Part shown: in pieces, positions 36,441 through 46,116 of the stretch | How the letters are laid out: each line of letters opens with the position of its first letter | How positions within the stretch are numbered: the stretch's first letter is position 1 | DNA from: Zychaea mexicana | Taxonomy: Eukaryota > Mucoromycota > Mucoromycetes > Mucorales > Lichtheimiaceae | Assembly (NCBI RefSeq): GCF_025766255.1 | Contig: NW_026516691.1 | Location: forward strand, 310,001 to 374,000 | Direction: 5' to 3' | DNA length: 64,000 bases | Position numbers and translations under genes: made by a program | Notes under the pieces: generated by a model | What the model saw: the letters and a program-made list of their open reading frames with translations, nothing else | Database searches by the model: none | Told to the model about the DNA's origin: nothing

Positions 36441-36605
36441 GTGATCGCCCAAATTGCCAAAGTAATTGTCAAGAAAAAACAAATTGTTACCGAGGATATG
36501 GTCCGACCCTCCTTTAGAAAGAGGTTATTTTATAAGAGACAACGCCAGAGCATACGCCAGCAGACATGCACAATTGCCAGATCTGTAAATTGGAATGATT
36601 TTTTT

Positions 36606-36900
36606 TCAGCTGTCCGTCTCTCTCACTCTTCCTGCACGTAGCTTATCACAACACGATTTTCTTATCATTTTGGTTGTCACCTGGATCGAAAAACCTGCAC
36701 TGACCATTTGTGATGCGACTGCTTTCAAAGCGTGATCTCTTGGACCTAACGTCAGTTCAAAGAGGAGAATGCGATAAAGCTCGCGCAAATAGTTCTTATG
36801 AATGTTAAACGCGTCGTAAACTCTTTGGTCTGCTCAAACTCGTTTCTTTTGAGTAGATCGCTGATGACGCCTGTAATATTAAAGTAGTTTGATGTTAGTG
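36606..36900 (-). pseudogene. Unknown coding fragment with a frameshift
   Basis: One frame reads GVISDLLKRNEFEQTKEF after an acceptor-like ATTACAG (about 36875). A second frame then continues FNIHKNYLRELYRILLFE, LTLGPRDHALKAVASQM, and reaches a GTGACA donor-like site. Both look coding but cannot be joined without a frame change. Family unknown. Confidence 0.3.
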
Positions 36901-37037
36901 AGTAATTTTTATGCCAATGTGGTACGAAAAGCATCTCGACGTCGTGATAACTTAAACCCAGAGTCGCGCAAAAACATCAGGGTACGATCATCACCGTCGC
37001 AAAACTTTTACTTGCTTTTACTTATACATCTTTGTAG

Positions 37038-37955
37038 AGAGAAGACAGTGATGCGCATCGTACCGCGCGGACCTCCTCACAATATAGTTGGACTCGTGTT
37101 TCACGACGCTTCCGCGAAGCTACACAAGAAGGACCAACAAACGTTTGCTTTTGCTGCGGTGGCCTTTTTTTCAAGCACTCTGTGCAGCAATGTTCTCGAG
37201 AATTGTTGCTGCGTCGCACGAATAATGAAGATCTTGTCAACAAAGCGTTCCACCATAATCCGACATGTACAAAAGAGGGAATGTTTTGCAAAACGTGCCA
37301 TCATTCACTCTGTCGTCGCCAGCTACCGACATTGGCGCTAGCAAATGGATTGGACTTCCCTCCTGTTTATGCTTGCATCTCTGCGCTTAATCGGCTTGAG
37401 GTGTGATTGGTGGCACCCCGTCATATATTCCAAACGATGTGGCCTGTTATGCAAGGGTGGGGGGTTGGACAGTATCGGTTCAAGGGCGCAATCGTCAATG
37501 TGCCTGTATGTGTAGATACCACCGTCACGTTGATCCCGCGCGACATCGCAGACACGAATATATTGCCAAGGACGATTGATTCCAGGAGTATGTATTTACA
37601 AGGATAAATCTATCCTCCCAACGTTTACCGCGCAGCACAATTTCTAGCAAAACAGCCGCTTTACCGTGCATACAACGTCTCCCTTTCCGATAATTGGGAT
37701 ACTGCTATCTCAGCAGCAACGTTCGGTACCACGCTTTCTGATTCAACGCACACTGGATCAATTGGCTCTACGACAAGTTCAAGATACACCAAAAAAATAA
37801 ATACGGGTATTTGGATTTCTCTAATTTCTCTTATCCCCTTACTTACACTGAAAACTTTGAAACGACTTGTCAGCCCGTTAATCTCGGTGACGGAATTGCC
37901 TCCTTACAATCCTCAACGTAAGCACAACGGGAAGACTTCAAAAACCCACTCGTAA
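37038..37955 (+). pseudogene. Helitron-type DUF6570-like coding remnant
   Basis: One reading frame of 306 codons starts after an acceptor (TTTGTAG) and is interrupted only by TGA at 37404 and TAA at 37605. It shows a zinc-finger-like block (VCFCCGGLFFKHS, then FCKTCHHSL), then LPTLALANGL, LVAPRHIFQTMW and RFKGAIVNVPV, then ILPRTIDS and VYRAAQFLAKQPLYRAYNV. This order (Cys pairs, LALANGL, xLIAPR, KGxxxxxP, then NPLYR-like) is the DUF6570 region found upstream of the Helitron_like_N domain. The Rep and helicase domains do not follow. The fragment is recently dead rather than ancient, as only two stops have accumulated. Confidence 0.6.
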
Positions 37956-38013
37956 ATTGCTATTTCATTTTTTCATTTTTGCATAGCTCTCACACTCTGA
38001 TTGTTTTCTTAGC

Positions 38014-38609
38014 GTGCCACCACTAGCTCAAACAAGTCACTTTGCCCAACGTTACGTCCACGCAATAACCCTTACTTTATCAGAAAGCACTTTGTCTTGG
38101 AGCGACTTAGAACTGTTGGTCCACCAAGACGAACACAGTGACTTCTGGAAATCTTTTTTCCAAGGTATTACACGTTTAACAGCTGATGTCCCCAATATAA
38201 CCCTCAAGTAAATCACTTTTCATTCGTGCTAGACGCAGACACTTCTAGTTGTTACCATACTGCGGGAGCCACCACTGCCGCCAACAACATTCCTTATAAA
38301 CCTCAATTCACTCCGTCGTTCCCGCAGCAATTACCACAGACTACCAGCAAAGCTGTCCAAACAATCTCCCCGTCACCTCCTCCCACACGCAGTGCCGGCG
38401 TCCAAGCGAACCTGCATCCCATTACACCGTCGCAAGAACATCATCTCCGTCGTCTACTGGAACATGCTGAGCGCGTGATTTCAAATTTAAACACTATCCA
38501 ACAATCCCCTTCTTCTCCTTACGTTTTTCTTCACCATGAGTACACTGCAGTCGATTGTTTTAGAGATCACATATCTCAATTCCTCGACAGCTCTCACACA
38601 GAAGACTAG
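38014..38609 (+). other. Coding-like pieces of unknown family at the right end of the segment
   Basis: An open frame 38014-38211 (TSHFAQRYVHAITLTLSES, WSDLELLVHQDEHSDFWKSF) ends near a donor-like CAAGTAAAT. It is followed after a short gap by 38226-38609: Pro/Ser/Thr-rich, then LRRLLEHAERVISNLNTIQQ, ending at a TAG about 30 bases before the right inverted repeat. It may be the 3' part of the element's own gene. The splice phase between the two pieces does not work as I read it. Confidence 0.4.
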
Positions 38610-38650
38610 TCCGTTTTTTCCCGTAAATAAAATTCGCGTACAGAACGCCC

Positions 38651-39449
38651 CATTCCTGACCCACCGCGTGGTCGGAAACCAATTTTTGTAACCCTGGTTG
38701 CTTAGCTAACAATGATTCTCAATATTGCCTATTGTGAAGCACGGTTTAAAAAGGGGTCAGTGTGTCGCTACCTTACAGAAACACATAACCATGTTGATGC
38801 GCATCGGTGCACATTCAATCGATCGCAATATCCGGAGTAATCTAATTCTACAAGGATAAGCTTGTATTTCTGACTAAACAAGCAGTTGCCCGCGAAGCAT
38901 GTAGTAATTGATGGTAATGTGTATTCTCAAATGATTTAGAACGATACAACTAATAGTTCTATACTCGATATGTTGAAGCATCGGTAAAGACCATCTGGTC
39001 ATAATAGGGACTCCCAAGCAACAGGTTGTGTAAGTAAGCGACGTCGAAGACGAAACCTTATTTTCTTGTTCATATTTTCGCCTGGTGGCTTAAAAAGGAA
39101 CACCTTTCTCCTTCACATGCATTTCCGCTCAAGGTTTAGTGCATTGGCAGCTTATCCTTTATTGCACATGAATATGACAATCAGACTTGAAAATTTGCTT
39201 TTCCCTGACACGAAAATTGTTAAGGTCGTGTGTATATAGCGGAACCGAAAGTATGTGGAGCCCGTGATGATGAGCTCTTTTTAACAGTTCCTGTCAATGT
39301 TTATGTCGAACCACAACAGCGACCCTTGATTGAACACAGCCCTAACCTTTCCTCGTACCCAGATGATTTCGTGCGAAAACAGCGTGTAAAACCCCCTTAA
39401 CAGGTTCTAAGCATCATGTTAAACATGCGCATCCCACTTTTGTTTGTAA
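38651..39449. other. Intergenic, nothing recognised
   Basis: No ORF with coding character between the right inverted repeat and the left edge of duplication copy 2. Confidence 0.5.
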
Positions 39450-39616
39450 CAACATTAACAACAGTAATTAGTTGTCCAACTTGCTACTACTTTTATAAGC
39501 CTTGTTTCAGCTAGGCAAAGAAGATAAACAGCGTGACGGTAAAAAGAGACGACTTCCTTTTCTCTTTTGACACGGATGTCTTTTCTCTCTTTCTCCCGAT
39601 AAACACACTTCTGATT

Positions 39617-41798
39617 ATGGTCGAGCCACACTCTTTCACTGGACAGCTTACGCCAGATGAGCTCATTGACATCGGTAAACATTTTCTCAAGCTTGCCGAG
39701 AGCATCAAGGAGACTGTCAACGAGCAAGACCATCAGCACACGATCAGCCATACGTCAGAGATCATCGATCAGCTACTCCCACGACAGAAACTCATTCTTT
39801 ACGATTTACGTGCACACGCTTACGCTATGCAAGGACAGCCCAGCACAGCCATTAACGATGCCCAGCAAATGATAACCCTGTCACCAACACTGGGAGCTGG
39901 TTATCTTCGCAAAGCCAGTGTGTTTTCGATGTATGGAAATCAAGCACAAGCAATCGCGGCATTCGAAGAAGGACTTCAACACGCATCCACAGATGTTAAT
40001 GATTACACCGAGCAGCTGATAACAGAAAAAACAGCAGCATCAAACGCCAAGGAAAGGCGCATCGATTTGATGACGTTATTTCCAGCCGAAGTCACTGACG
40101 ACATTATTGCACGACTGCCACAGGATGCAAAAGCAGTGTGTTTGCTAGTGTCGAGACTGTGGCGTAAAAAACTTCTGGGATGTGCGGCTGCATGGGAAAA
40201 TCTATCAATAAGCGACAACAACAATGAAATCCAAATTCTAGGTGTCGTACCAGGTTACATTGGCCACCTCGTCAGACACCTGATGATCGACACAGCAACC
40301 GCAAACATCACTCCTGTTTGTTTTCGACTTATGAATGAAGGATGCTTTAGCCGAATCGATTCCCTTAAGATTTCCGGTAATAACCTCACTTGTTTGTTAA
40401 AGAAAGGCAGATAATACTTGGACCACAAAATAATGTTGTAAATCATCATTTATTGATAAATAATCAGACACTACTGCGCGAGGTCTAGCACCGTACGTCG
40501 GAAGGTTGTTAATCGCTCTGAGCCAGATGAGCAAAACATTGGCGACTCTTGATCTTGACCTGGCACAAAATGATGAAACATTTTCGCCTTCGATTCTACT
40601 GACGGATATACTCTCTGCATGCAGAAATTTAAAAAACCTTACATATTCGACATCGTCTCCGCTTGCAAAACTGGCCGGCGACTTTAATACAGCGGAACAG
40701 CACAAGACACTCATCAACATGCAGCTCAAAGCATCATCTATAACAAGACCGGATATCGAATTCATGCTTCAAAAATGCCAAAAACTGCGACGATTTGTCA
40801 TCAACGGTTGCAATGCCACTGTCTTGGATGCGGTCAACAGTCACTCGACAAATCTTGAGATTTTTGCCTACAATCCAAGCTTTACTATTCCACAGTTACA
40901 AGGCGATATCAGTAATGATGAAACGGGTCTACGACAGATCTACACAGGTAATTATGATGATGTGCCAGCTACACATCTTTTGCCTCTCATATACAAAAAC
41001 CGCACGACATTGGAGACCGTGCACGCACTTATGTCACCCATCACCAACGAGGAAGAACTCCAGAGCTTGTACGCAGCATATCCTTTCTTCAAGCTAAAGC
41101 GCGTGACAAAACTGGCCTTCTGGGGGCTCCGAGGAATTCAGAAATTTATGCTTCAGGCAATTCGAAACACGACTACCTTGTTTGATCTCACTGTCACATT
41201 CGCATACGACGTCAACGAGTTAGTCGAAGCTATTTTAAAGCTACCATCCTTGAAAATAGTTAAATTATCAAATATTCGCCAGTCAATAGGCTCTTCAAGC
41301 TGGATCACACTTTTCGAAAGTTATGGCGACATCTCACATTCACGACCCTCATTGCAGTGTGCCTCGCTTCAATACTGCGACGGAATTACGGACGCCGAAC
41401 TTGTTGCTTTGTCTGGAATCAAGTCACTGCATGAGATTACTTTAGATCGCCTACTCCATGTTTCTGCCAACGGCATCTCGACGCTCATCCAAAACCTCTC
41501 CAGTCAATTGACATCTGTACAGCTCATAGATATGGATGTAGTTGATGACAGTGCTTTAGTTGCCCTTGGGGACCTGAAACGAATGACCTATATCAAATTG
41601 GACCTACTGGACAGCATAACAGACCAAGGAATCCGAAGAATGGTGGATAAAGCATGCTGCCCTACAACCACGTTGACCAAGCTAGTCGTAACACGATGTG
41701 ACCTGATTACCAGTGCGTGTATAGAATATGCAAGTCAACAAATCAAAGTACAGTGGACCCCCGCTTTTTTCAAGGCTGCTATTCCTGAACACTCTTGA
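39617..41798 (+). CDS. TPR / F-box / LRR protein, duplicated copy 2 with transposon-derived C-terminus
   Basis: Exons 39617-40376 and 40468-41798 join in phase 1 (LKISG to DTTARGLAPYVGRLL), 696 aa. The first 760-nt exon is the same length as in copy 1 and differs by few residues. Differences cluster in the LRRs, for example GLRGIQKFMLQAI against GYTGIQKFMLQAI, plus a one-residue insertion near CDGITDAELV. Copy 1 ends KVVVYSR. Here the last host codons (AAA GTA) run straight into the transposon terminus, so the protein ends QWTPAFFKAAIPEHS before a TGA inside the element. The rest of the frame is intact, so the protein is probably still made. Same predicted role as copy 1; the divergent LRR surface may bind a different target (inference). 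Confidence 0.87.
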
Positions 41799-42544
41799 AA
41801 TTAAAGCGGGTTTGAATTTCATCGGGGGAAGGGTAGCGGCAGCAATCTTCTGGATAAACTTTTAAAATTTAGCTCACTACTGTACAGTAGTACAGTACTG
41901 TTTCTAAATCCATACTGCCACAAGCTTTTTTCCTTTTATATTATATGGAATATATATTTTCTACAATTACCTGACACACAGCTCTACTTGTTTAAGATTT
42001 TGATAAACATATAATGACTTCCCTAGTTTCTCTTGAGATCCGATCTTATCAATTACTTGCTCCGATAAATAAAGAAAAAACGAATGACAGCCGCGAGAAG
42101 CCAGCAAACTCACTTCTGAAACAACACCATTCACTACTTGTGATCAGTCTTATCTGCTTTTTAGAGGAAGGCTCCCTCAAAGAAAGGCTTAGACAAGTGA
42201 GAGACCACTTGCGCCGACAGTAAATGAATGGGACACAGAGAACCTTAACCTCTTTTTTTAGAGCATAACAATAGGCATACATGGTCATAAACGTAGATAT
42301 ATACCTCATATTTGTAAATTGTATTAAAAATATTCATACATCTTTATATGAATACCATCCACATGATGTAGCAAAATATAGATACTTCACCCCCGTATAG
42401 AGTTCAAGGGTAAAAGATATATTGAAAATGAAAAATAACGAGGTATTGAAAAATTTATTAATGATTTTGGGTCATTCCCTGGAAATTTCTTGAAAAAGCC
42501 CAGGTATTGAAACGAACGGGGTTGAAAAATTCGGGGGTCCACTG
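41751..42544. mobile_element. pogo/Tigger-type DNA transposon, internally deleted (794 bp)
   Basis: Terminal inverted repeats CAGTGGACCCCCG and CGGGGGTCCACTG, flanked by TA on both sides (41749-41750, 42545-42546). Copy 1 of the duplication has the clean empty site (AAAGTAGTTG at about 25964). Inside, at 42014-42223, a 69-codon frame ends ISLICFLEEGSLKERLRQVR, resembling the transposase tail at 27129-27515. The DDE region is gone, so it is non-autonomous. It inserted after the duplication, or was lost precisely from copy 1, which is less likely. Confidence 0.92.
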
Positions 42545-42809
42545 TAGTTGTCTATAGGCCTTTATACGATGCTTAACAAAAAGCTTATGTATACTTGCAA
42601 TTATTCCTATTCGCATCAATGTTTTAACATAGCTGATGAAATCCAAAATGTGTAATGTTGATGGCTCTGCCCACCTTTCTGTACTAAAGTTAGCATACAT
42701 ATTAATGAACCGTGGTACTGTACCACTTATGACAAAACGCTGGTACTAAATTTTTGTCTGCAAAAGTACCTACATCTTTCTCCTTTCCTTAGTTCTACAC
42801 GCAGACATT

Positions 42810-43534
42810 GTGTACATATCTATAAGAACGCTACGCATGTCGACTACATATCATTACGTTTATCATAGTAGCGCCAAAAAAAAGCGATATATTGATCAAG
42901 ACACTATCCACAAGGTACAGTATTACCAGCTCATCCAATGCCTAAGGAAAGGGTACCTGTGGAAAGAGCGACATTATCCCAACTTCATGGTACGATCATA
43001 CCACCAAGAAGGGAAAGACTTTAAAAACAAGGGCGTACGCATTTCGTTCGTTGGAAATCTGGGAAGCACGCCTACGTATCGAAATGTTCTGCTGGCTGTT
43101 ACTTGCGGGGCCAAAAAGGGCAACATTTCCTATCATCCTGTTCGCGTCCATGCTGGTGGCATGAAGTGGTATGGATACTTACTGTATGTCTTCGACATAG
43201 ACCATGGAATCGGTATCTTTGGTTTGCACACAATTACAAGGTCGATATGGGCAAGAAGATTGGTCTCAAACCCACGGCGCTGTACCCATAACCGAAGAAG
43301 ACGCCGGGTACAAGTATTTCTTCACATGTAGCCATGGAGATGGAACAAACGCTGATGGCGATCTATGGACTCGGACTGCTTGAAAGGAATTTACGCAATA
43401 AGCAATACGCGAGCTTTTTCGCGTGGCCTAGAAGACCTCATGTACTACAAGCATAATTATGTCATTTACACACTTTGCGAGCAGCCCAAAGATCGGCCAG
43501 TCCATGCTCTTGACGCTCATGGTGCTTACAACTA
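42810..43534 (+). pseudogene. Unknown ORF downstream of the F-box copy 2, degenerate
   Basis: The open frame 42810-43331 encodes a continuous stretch (KNKGVRISFVGNLGSTPTYR, LLAVTCGAKKGNISYHPVR, DIDHGIGIFGLHTI). Sequence beyond still reads like coding in other frames (GYKYFFTCSHGDGTNADGD and, to a stop at about 43534, RGLEDLMYYKHNYVIYTLC then HALDAHGAYN). Joining these needs frame changes or unseen introns, so it is either a multi-exon gene or a decayed one. The 5' half is duplicated at 26294-26724 with a frameshift. Family not recognised. Confidence 0.45.
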
Positions 43535-43817
43535 AGCATAGGGATTTAATGGTTTTGTATTTTTGACACGAATATATCAAGCACCCTTCTTTTTAAACAC
43601 GTAGTCAAATAAAGTGATACTGTTCATCTAGACATCAAACATGTTTTTCTAAGCAATTTTAGTATTAAACAGAAAATATACTGTATAAGTAATATTACAC
43701 ACATTACCGACATCAAAAAAGGATTAATAGGCTAGGTTGGGGATAGATAAAGAGAGCGAAGTAAATAAAATAAATAAAGAAGGATACGCGTCGAAATGAA
43801 AAATGTTTTTCGGTTTG

Positions 43818-45854
43818 CTAGCTACTGCGGAAACCATTATCGCGATTCATATTATCTGTAGCCGCTTCTTCAGTTGCCAATCGCTTGCTCTTGCTGTTGT
43901 AGAATAAAACAAGCACCATCATCGGCATTGAAAACCCTGTCGCCATGATGAGTGCTCGTCGCATGTTTTCTGGTGGATCACCATCGGGATCACGCAGAGC
44001 ATCCATGGAGATAGTGAATACAAAGGCAAGGATCTGAGAGCATAACCATAGCAACGGACTCGAAATAGACTCGGACACCGGGTAAGAGCCTAGTACATTA
44101 GCCATCGTCCCCCACCAACCCCAGAAAAAATGGTAGATCATTCAATTAGTTTTACAACGCTACTACTACTATCTACTCGTCCTGTTCTTCTTTTATGTCG
44201 TATTCGAGGACGTACATTCTACACTCAGTTCCAATGCAACTGGCAGCAATGAGAATGTAAAGAACCCCATGATCGCACAGATACCAACAATGGCTCCATA
44301 ATTATCCGGTTTTACTGAAAAGATAAAACAGGAAATAAGATTAAATGCAAGCAACCCACACCATCATCATTCAACGATACTTTTTCTCTCGGTCATGTAA
44401 TTCTAATCACTTACCAACCATAAGAAGTGCAAGGTACATGAACCCAACGACAGGTACAAAAGATTTGAGCACCCATACGTGCTTCTGGGTCTTGTCAATG
44501 AATATACCACTTGCTACAGCGCCCACGATACCAGCAATGATCAACGCTACGGCAGCGATACCTGCATCATCTTCACTGATTCCATAGGGCAGCAGAATCT
44601 GAGCCAACAATGAGGAAATTGTTGAAAACAGACCACACATGACACCAAAGGAGAGCCAGATGATGATGTATTGGAAATTTGTGAATAGCATCCGTATGCT
44701 CTGCCAAAATGGTATCTGGCGTACATTTTTGTTAGAAGCGCTGTACGACGGAGGTGTTTTTGGTTTACGAGGAATGAATATGGCTGGGATAGCGAATGCC
44801 GTCGTGAAGCATGCAACAAATAGGAACTATAGAGACGATTATGATGATGATGAGAAAATAAATATAAATTTACTAAAAGTGGCAATAGAAGTAGTACTGT
44901 ATGTGGTACTAGTGCCACTGAACTTACATTGTAACGGATTTCAAATTCATTGGTCACAAAGGCCGGCCCTGTCACCGAGGCAATAGCCATGCCAACAGCA
45001 TTTGCTACATGATAATATTAGCAATAGTGGTACCATCACATGGAAGGTCAGTGATTTAGAGTTTCATCAGGGAAAAATGGATGTTAAACCTTACTCAATC
45101 CTGATACAGTAGTCGCACTACCGCGTCCATCTGCTGAAAACCATAATGCTGCATACTACAATATGCATACAAAGAAGACGTTTTAGTTATTATATCAAAA
45201 AGTATAGAGAGAGAGGATGCTATGTGTATTATACCGGGGTTGAAGAGCTCAATATGAACGGTTGTCCAATTGCGCAAATAATCTTCCGAAATCAAACAAA
45301 CATGGTTAATATTATCAGGTTGCATTTGTAGTGAAGCATGTTTATATACCTGACCAACTATTGCAAGAGCTAATCTACCGCTCGGACCGTCGACAAAAAC
45401 CGAAAAAAACCGTAACCAACTTCCCAGTACTTGGAGACCAGCACCAAGCACAAGCTATTTCCAAAGGTTAATCAATACGTGAATGAAATGAAAGAGATAA
45501 AAAAAGGAACCTGCTTCACTGTATAGCAAAAAAAAAACATACGCCTATTTTAATACTGTAGCGTTCATAAACTATGCTGGATATCGGACCAGCAATAAGA
45601 TACGACAGCATGAAAACATTGGAGAACCAATTTATGACGGTATAGCTCGTGCCACCAAAGAATTCAGCAGCTTGTTGAGGGACAGGTGCTATTGATAGCC
45701 ATGAAAGAGACGAAGCAATATTCAAAAGGCCAATCACTGCTAATCCGTAAAATCGAATGGGGTATTCTCGGTAATTCTGAGGATCGTGTTCATCCATGGC
45801 AGCAATCTCGGTCTCGTTCTTTTCGGTGAGAGAAGAAGAATCGCCTCTTAACAT
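43818..45854 (-). CDS. MFS transporter, FLVCR/SLC49-like
   Basis: Seven exons fit in phase: 45854-45543, 45454-45350, 45155-45095, 45004-44928, 44826-44415, 44314-44216, 44089-43818, total 445 aa with about 12 membrane helices. The first helices read FYGLAVIGLLNIASSLSWL and NVFMLSYLIAGPISS. LGAGLQVLGSWLRFF follows, then ALWFSADGRGSATTV (the loop with the family's W-F pattern). The second half carries MCGLFSTISSLLAQILLPYG and LLPVALELSVECSYPVSES. The SVEC-YPVSES stretch is characteristic of FLVCR-type carriers, the family of human heme/choline transporters. The fungal substrate is not known to me. Ends in a short polar tail. No damage seen. Confidence 0.88.
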
Positions 45855-46116
45855 ACTCTATGCTTGAAGAAAAAAGTTGGCTTGCACTTCTTCTCGTGAT
45901 CCTCAAGCAAACGGCAGAAAGTTCAAAGAAATAAGAGGAAATAGAGAGAGAGAAAGAAAGGTATACGGATCATGACTTTAGATGTGTATTGGAGTGCATG
46001 CAACAAAGGGAGGGTGGGAGGAGGCTGTGCGACTGCACACACCATTATTCTTGTATGACCTTTGTGCAAAATGCATTGCCCTACTACTGGGTATTAACTG
46101 CTACTACTAACTACTG

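Larger units (their letters stand above)
33105..38650. mobile_element. Segment bounded by 14-bp inverted repeats, carrying Helitron-type relics
   Basis: GGGCGTTCTGTACG at 33105-33118 is exactly inverted at 38637-38650. No clear target-site duplication is visible. The left end also folds back on itself (AGGGCGTT at 33104 against AACGCCCT about 45 bases on). Inside are two plus-strand pieces with Helitron-type features (33389-33657 and 37038-37955) and several other broken frames. The segment sits between the two F-box duplicates. Helentron-type Helitrons have short asymmetric inverted repeats, which could explain the ends; that is inference. Confidence 0.5.
39450..43261. repeat. Segmental duplication, copy 2
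   Basis: Direct repeat of 23655-26692. It is longer because of the 794-bp transposon at 41751-42544. Sequence left of the shared start and right of the AAGAAGATTG breakpoint differs from copy 1. Confidence 0.85.

Noticed and set aside
38637..38650. Target-site duplication for the 33-38.6 kb segment
   Set aside because: Flanks TTTTTA on the left and CATTCC on the right do not match, so no duplication is claimed.
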